Part shown: one piece after another, positions 63,961 to 64,000 of the stretch
Layout: each line of letters begins with the position of its first letter
How positions within the stretch are numbered: position 1 is the stretch's first letter
From: Prorocentrum cordatum
Taxonomy: Eukaryota; Sar; Dinophyceae; Prorocentrales; Prorocentraceae
Length of the DNA: 64,000 nucleotides
Assembly: GCA_963575745.1 (NCBI GenBank)
Contig: CAUYUJ010022052.1
Coordinates: forward strand, 2,501 to 66,500
Direction of reading: 5' to 3'
Notes under the pieces: generated by a model
What the model saw: only the letters and a program-made list of their open reading frames with translations
What the model was told of the DNA's origin: nothing
Databases searched by the model: none
Made by a program: the position numbers and the translations under genes

Positions 63961-64000
63961 GGGCGTGTGCTTCGGTTCAAAGCGGGGGTCTACATACGAG

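Overview
The window looks like nuclear DNA of a dinoflagellate. It is GC-rich and has long arrays of short satellites and (CTC/GAG)n tracts. Coding DNA is sparse, introns are low-complexity, one intron uses a GC donor, and several genes have a degenerate match to the dinoflagellate spliced leader upstream of the start codon. A Prorocentrum-like genome would fit, but genus is a guess. Positions 34,783-34,882 are 100 Ns, so the left and right halves are separate contigs whose order is an assembly inference.

Layout. 1-11.6 kb: satellite arrays (9-bp GGGCTCATA units, a 12-bp GATCGAT satellite folded into a large palindrome) around two unrecognised minus-strand ORFs. 11.6-25.95 kb: the most striking part, a compact gene array ('element A') with one minus-strand ORF (ORF0) and five plus-strand ORFs (ORF1-ORF4 and a CACTA/Tnp2-like transposase). 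About 50 copies of an interrupted palindrome, AGCGATNNNGATCGCT, occur almost only between these genes and nowhere else in the window. In five of the six genes the last copy lies 42-47 bases upstream of a spliced-leader-like AGCC...GGCTC box (34 in ORF4), which in turn lies 40-140 bases upstream of the ATG. 25.95-29.3 kb: low complexity. 29.3-34.78 kb: a multi-exon hAT-like transposase gene on the plus strand, running into the N gap.

34.88-44.3 kb: 'element B', minus strand, with diverged homologues of ORF1, ORF4 and the transposase in the same left-to-right order as element A but with every gene inverted, plus one extra exon with a KH-like pattern. B's transposase carries an in-frame TGA and a probable frameshift. 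B's ORF4 is interrupted by a 145-bp intron made of fold-back (GAC/GTC)n. 44.3-62.2 kb: a repeat graveyard of (GAG)n tracts and at least four MITE-like or dispersed families, some nested. 62.2-64 kb: a frame-broken LINE fragment ending in an RNase H domain.

How the genes may work together (inference): A and B are two members of one previously unnamed-to-me lineage of multi-gene DNA transposons. The transposase would act on the ends. ORF1 and ORF4 are conserved accessory proteins with Cys and Lys/Ala-rich parts. ORF2 and ORF3 are RS-rich. The iteron palindromes look like a shared cis element, either promoter or transposase/accessory-protein binding site. Single-base frameshifts in A's ORF4 and transposase could be decay or assembly error.
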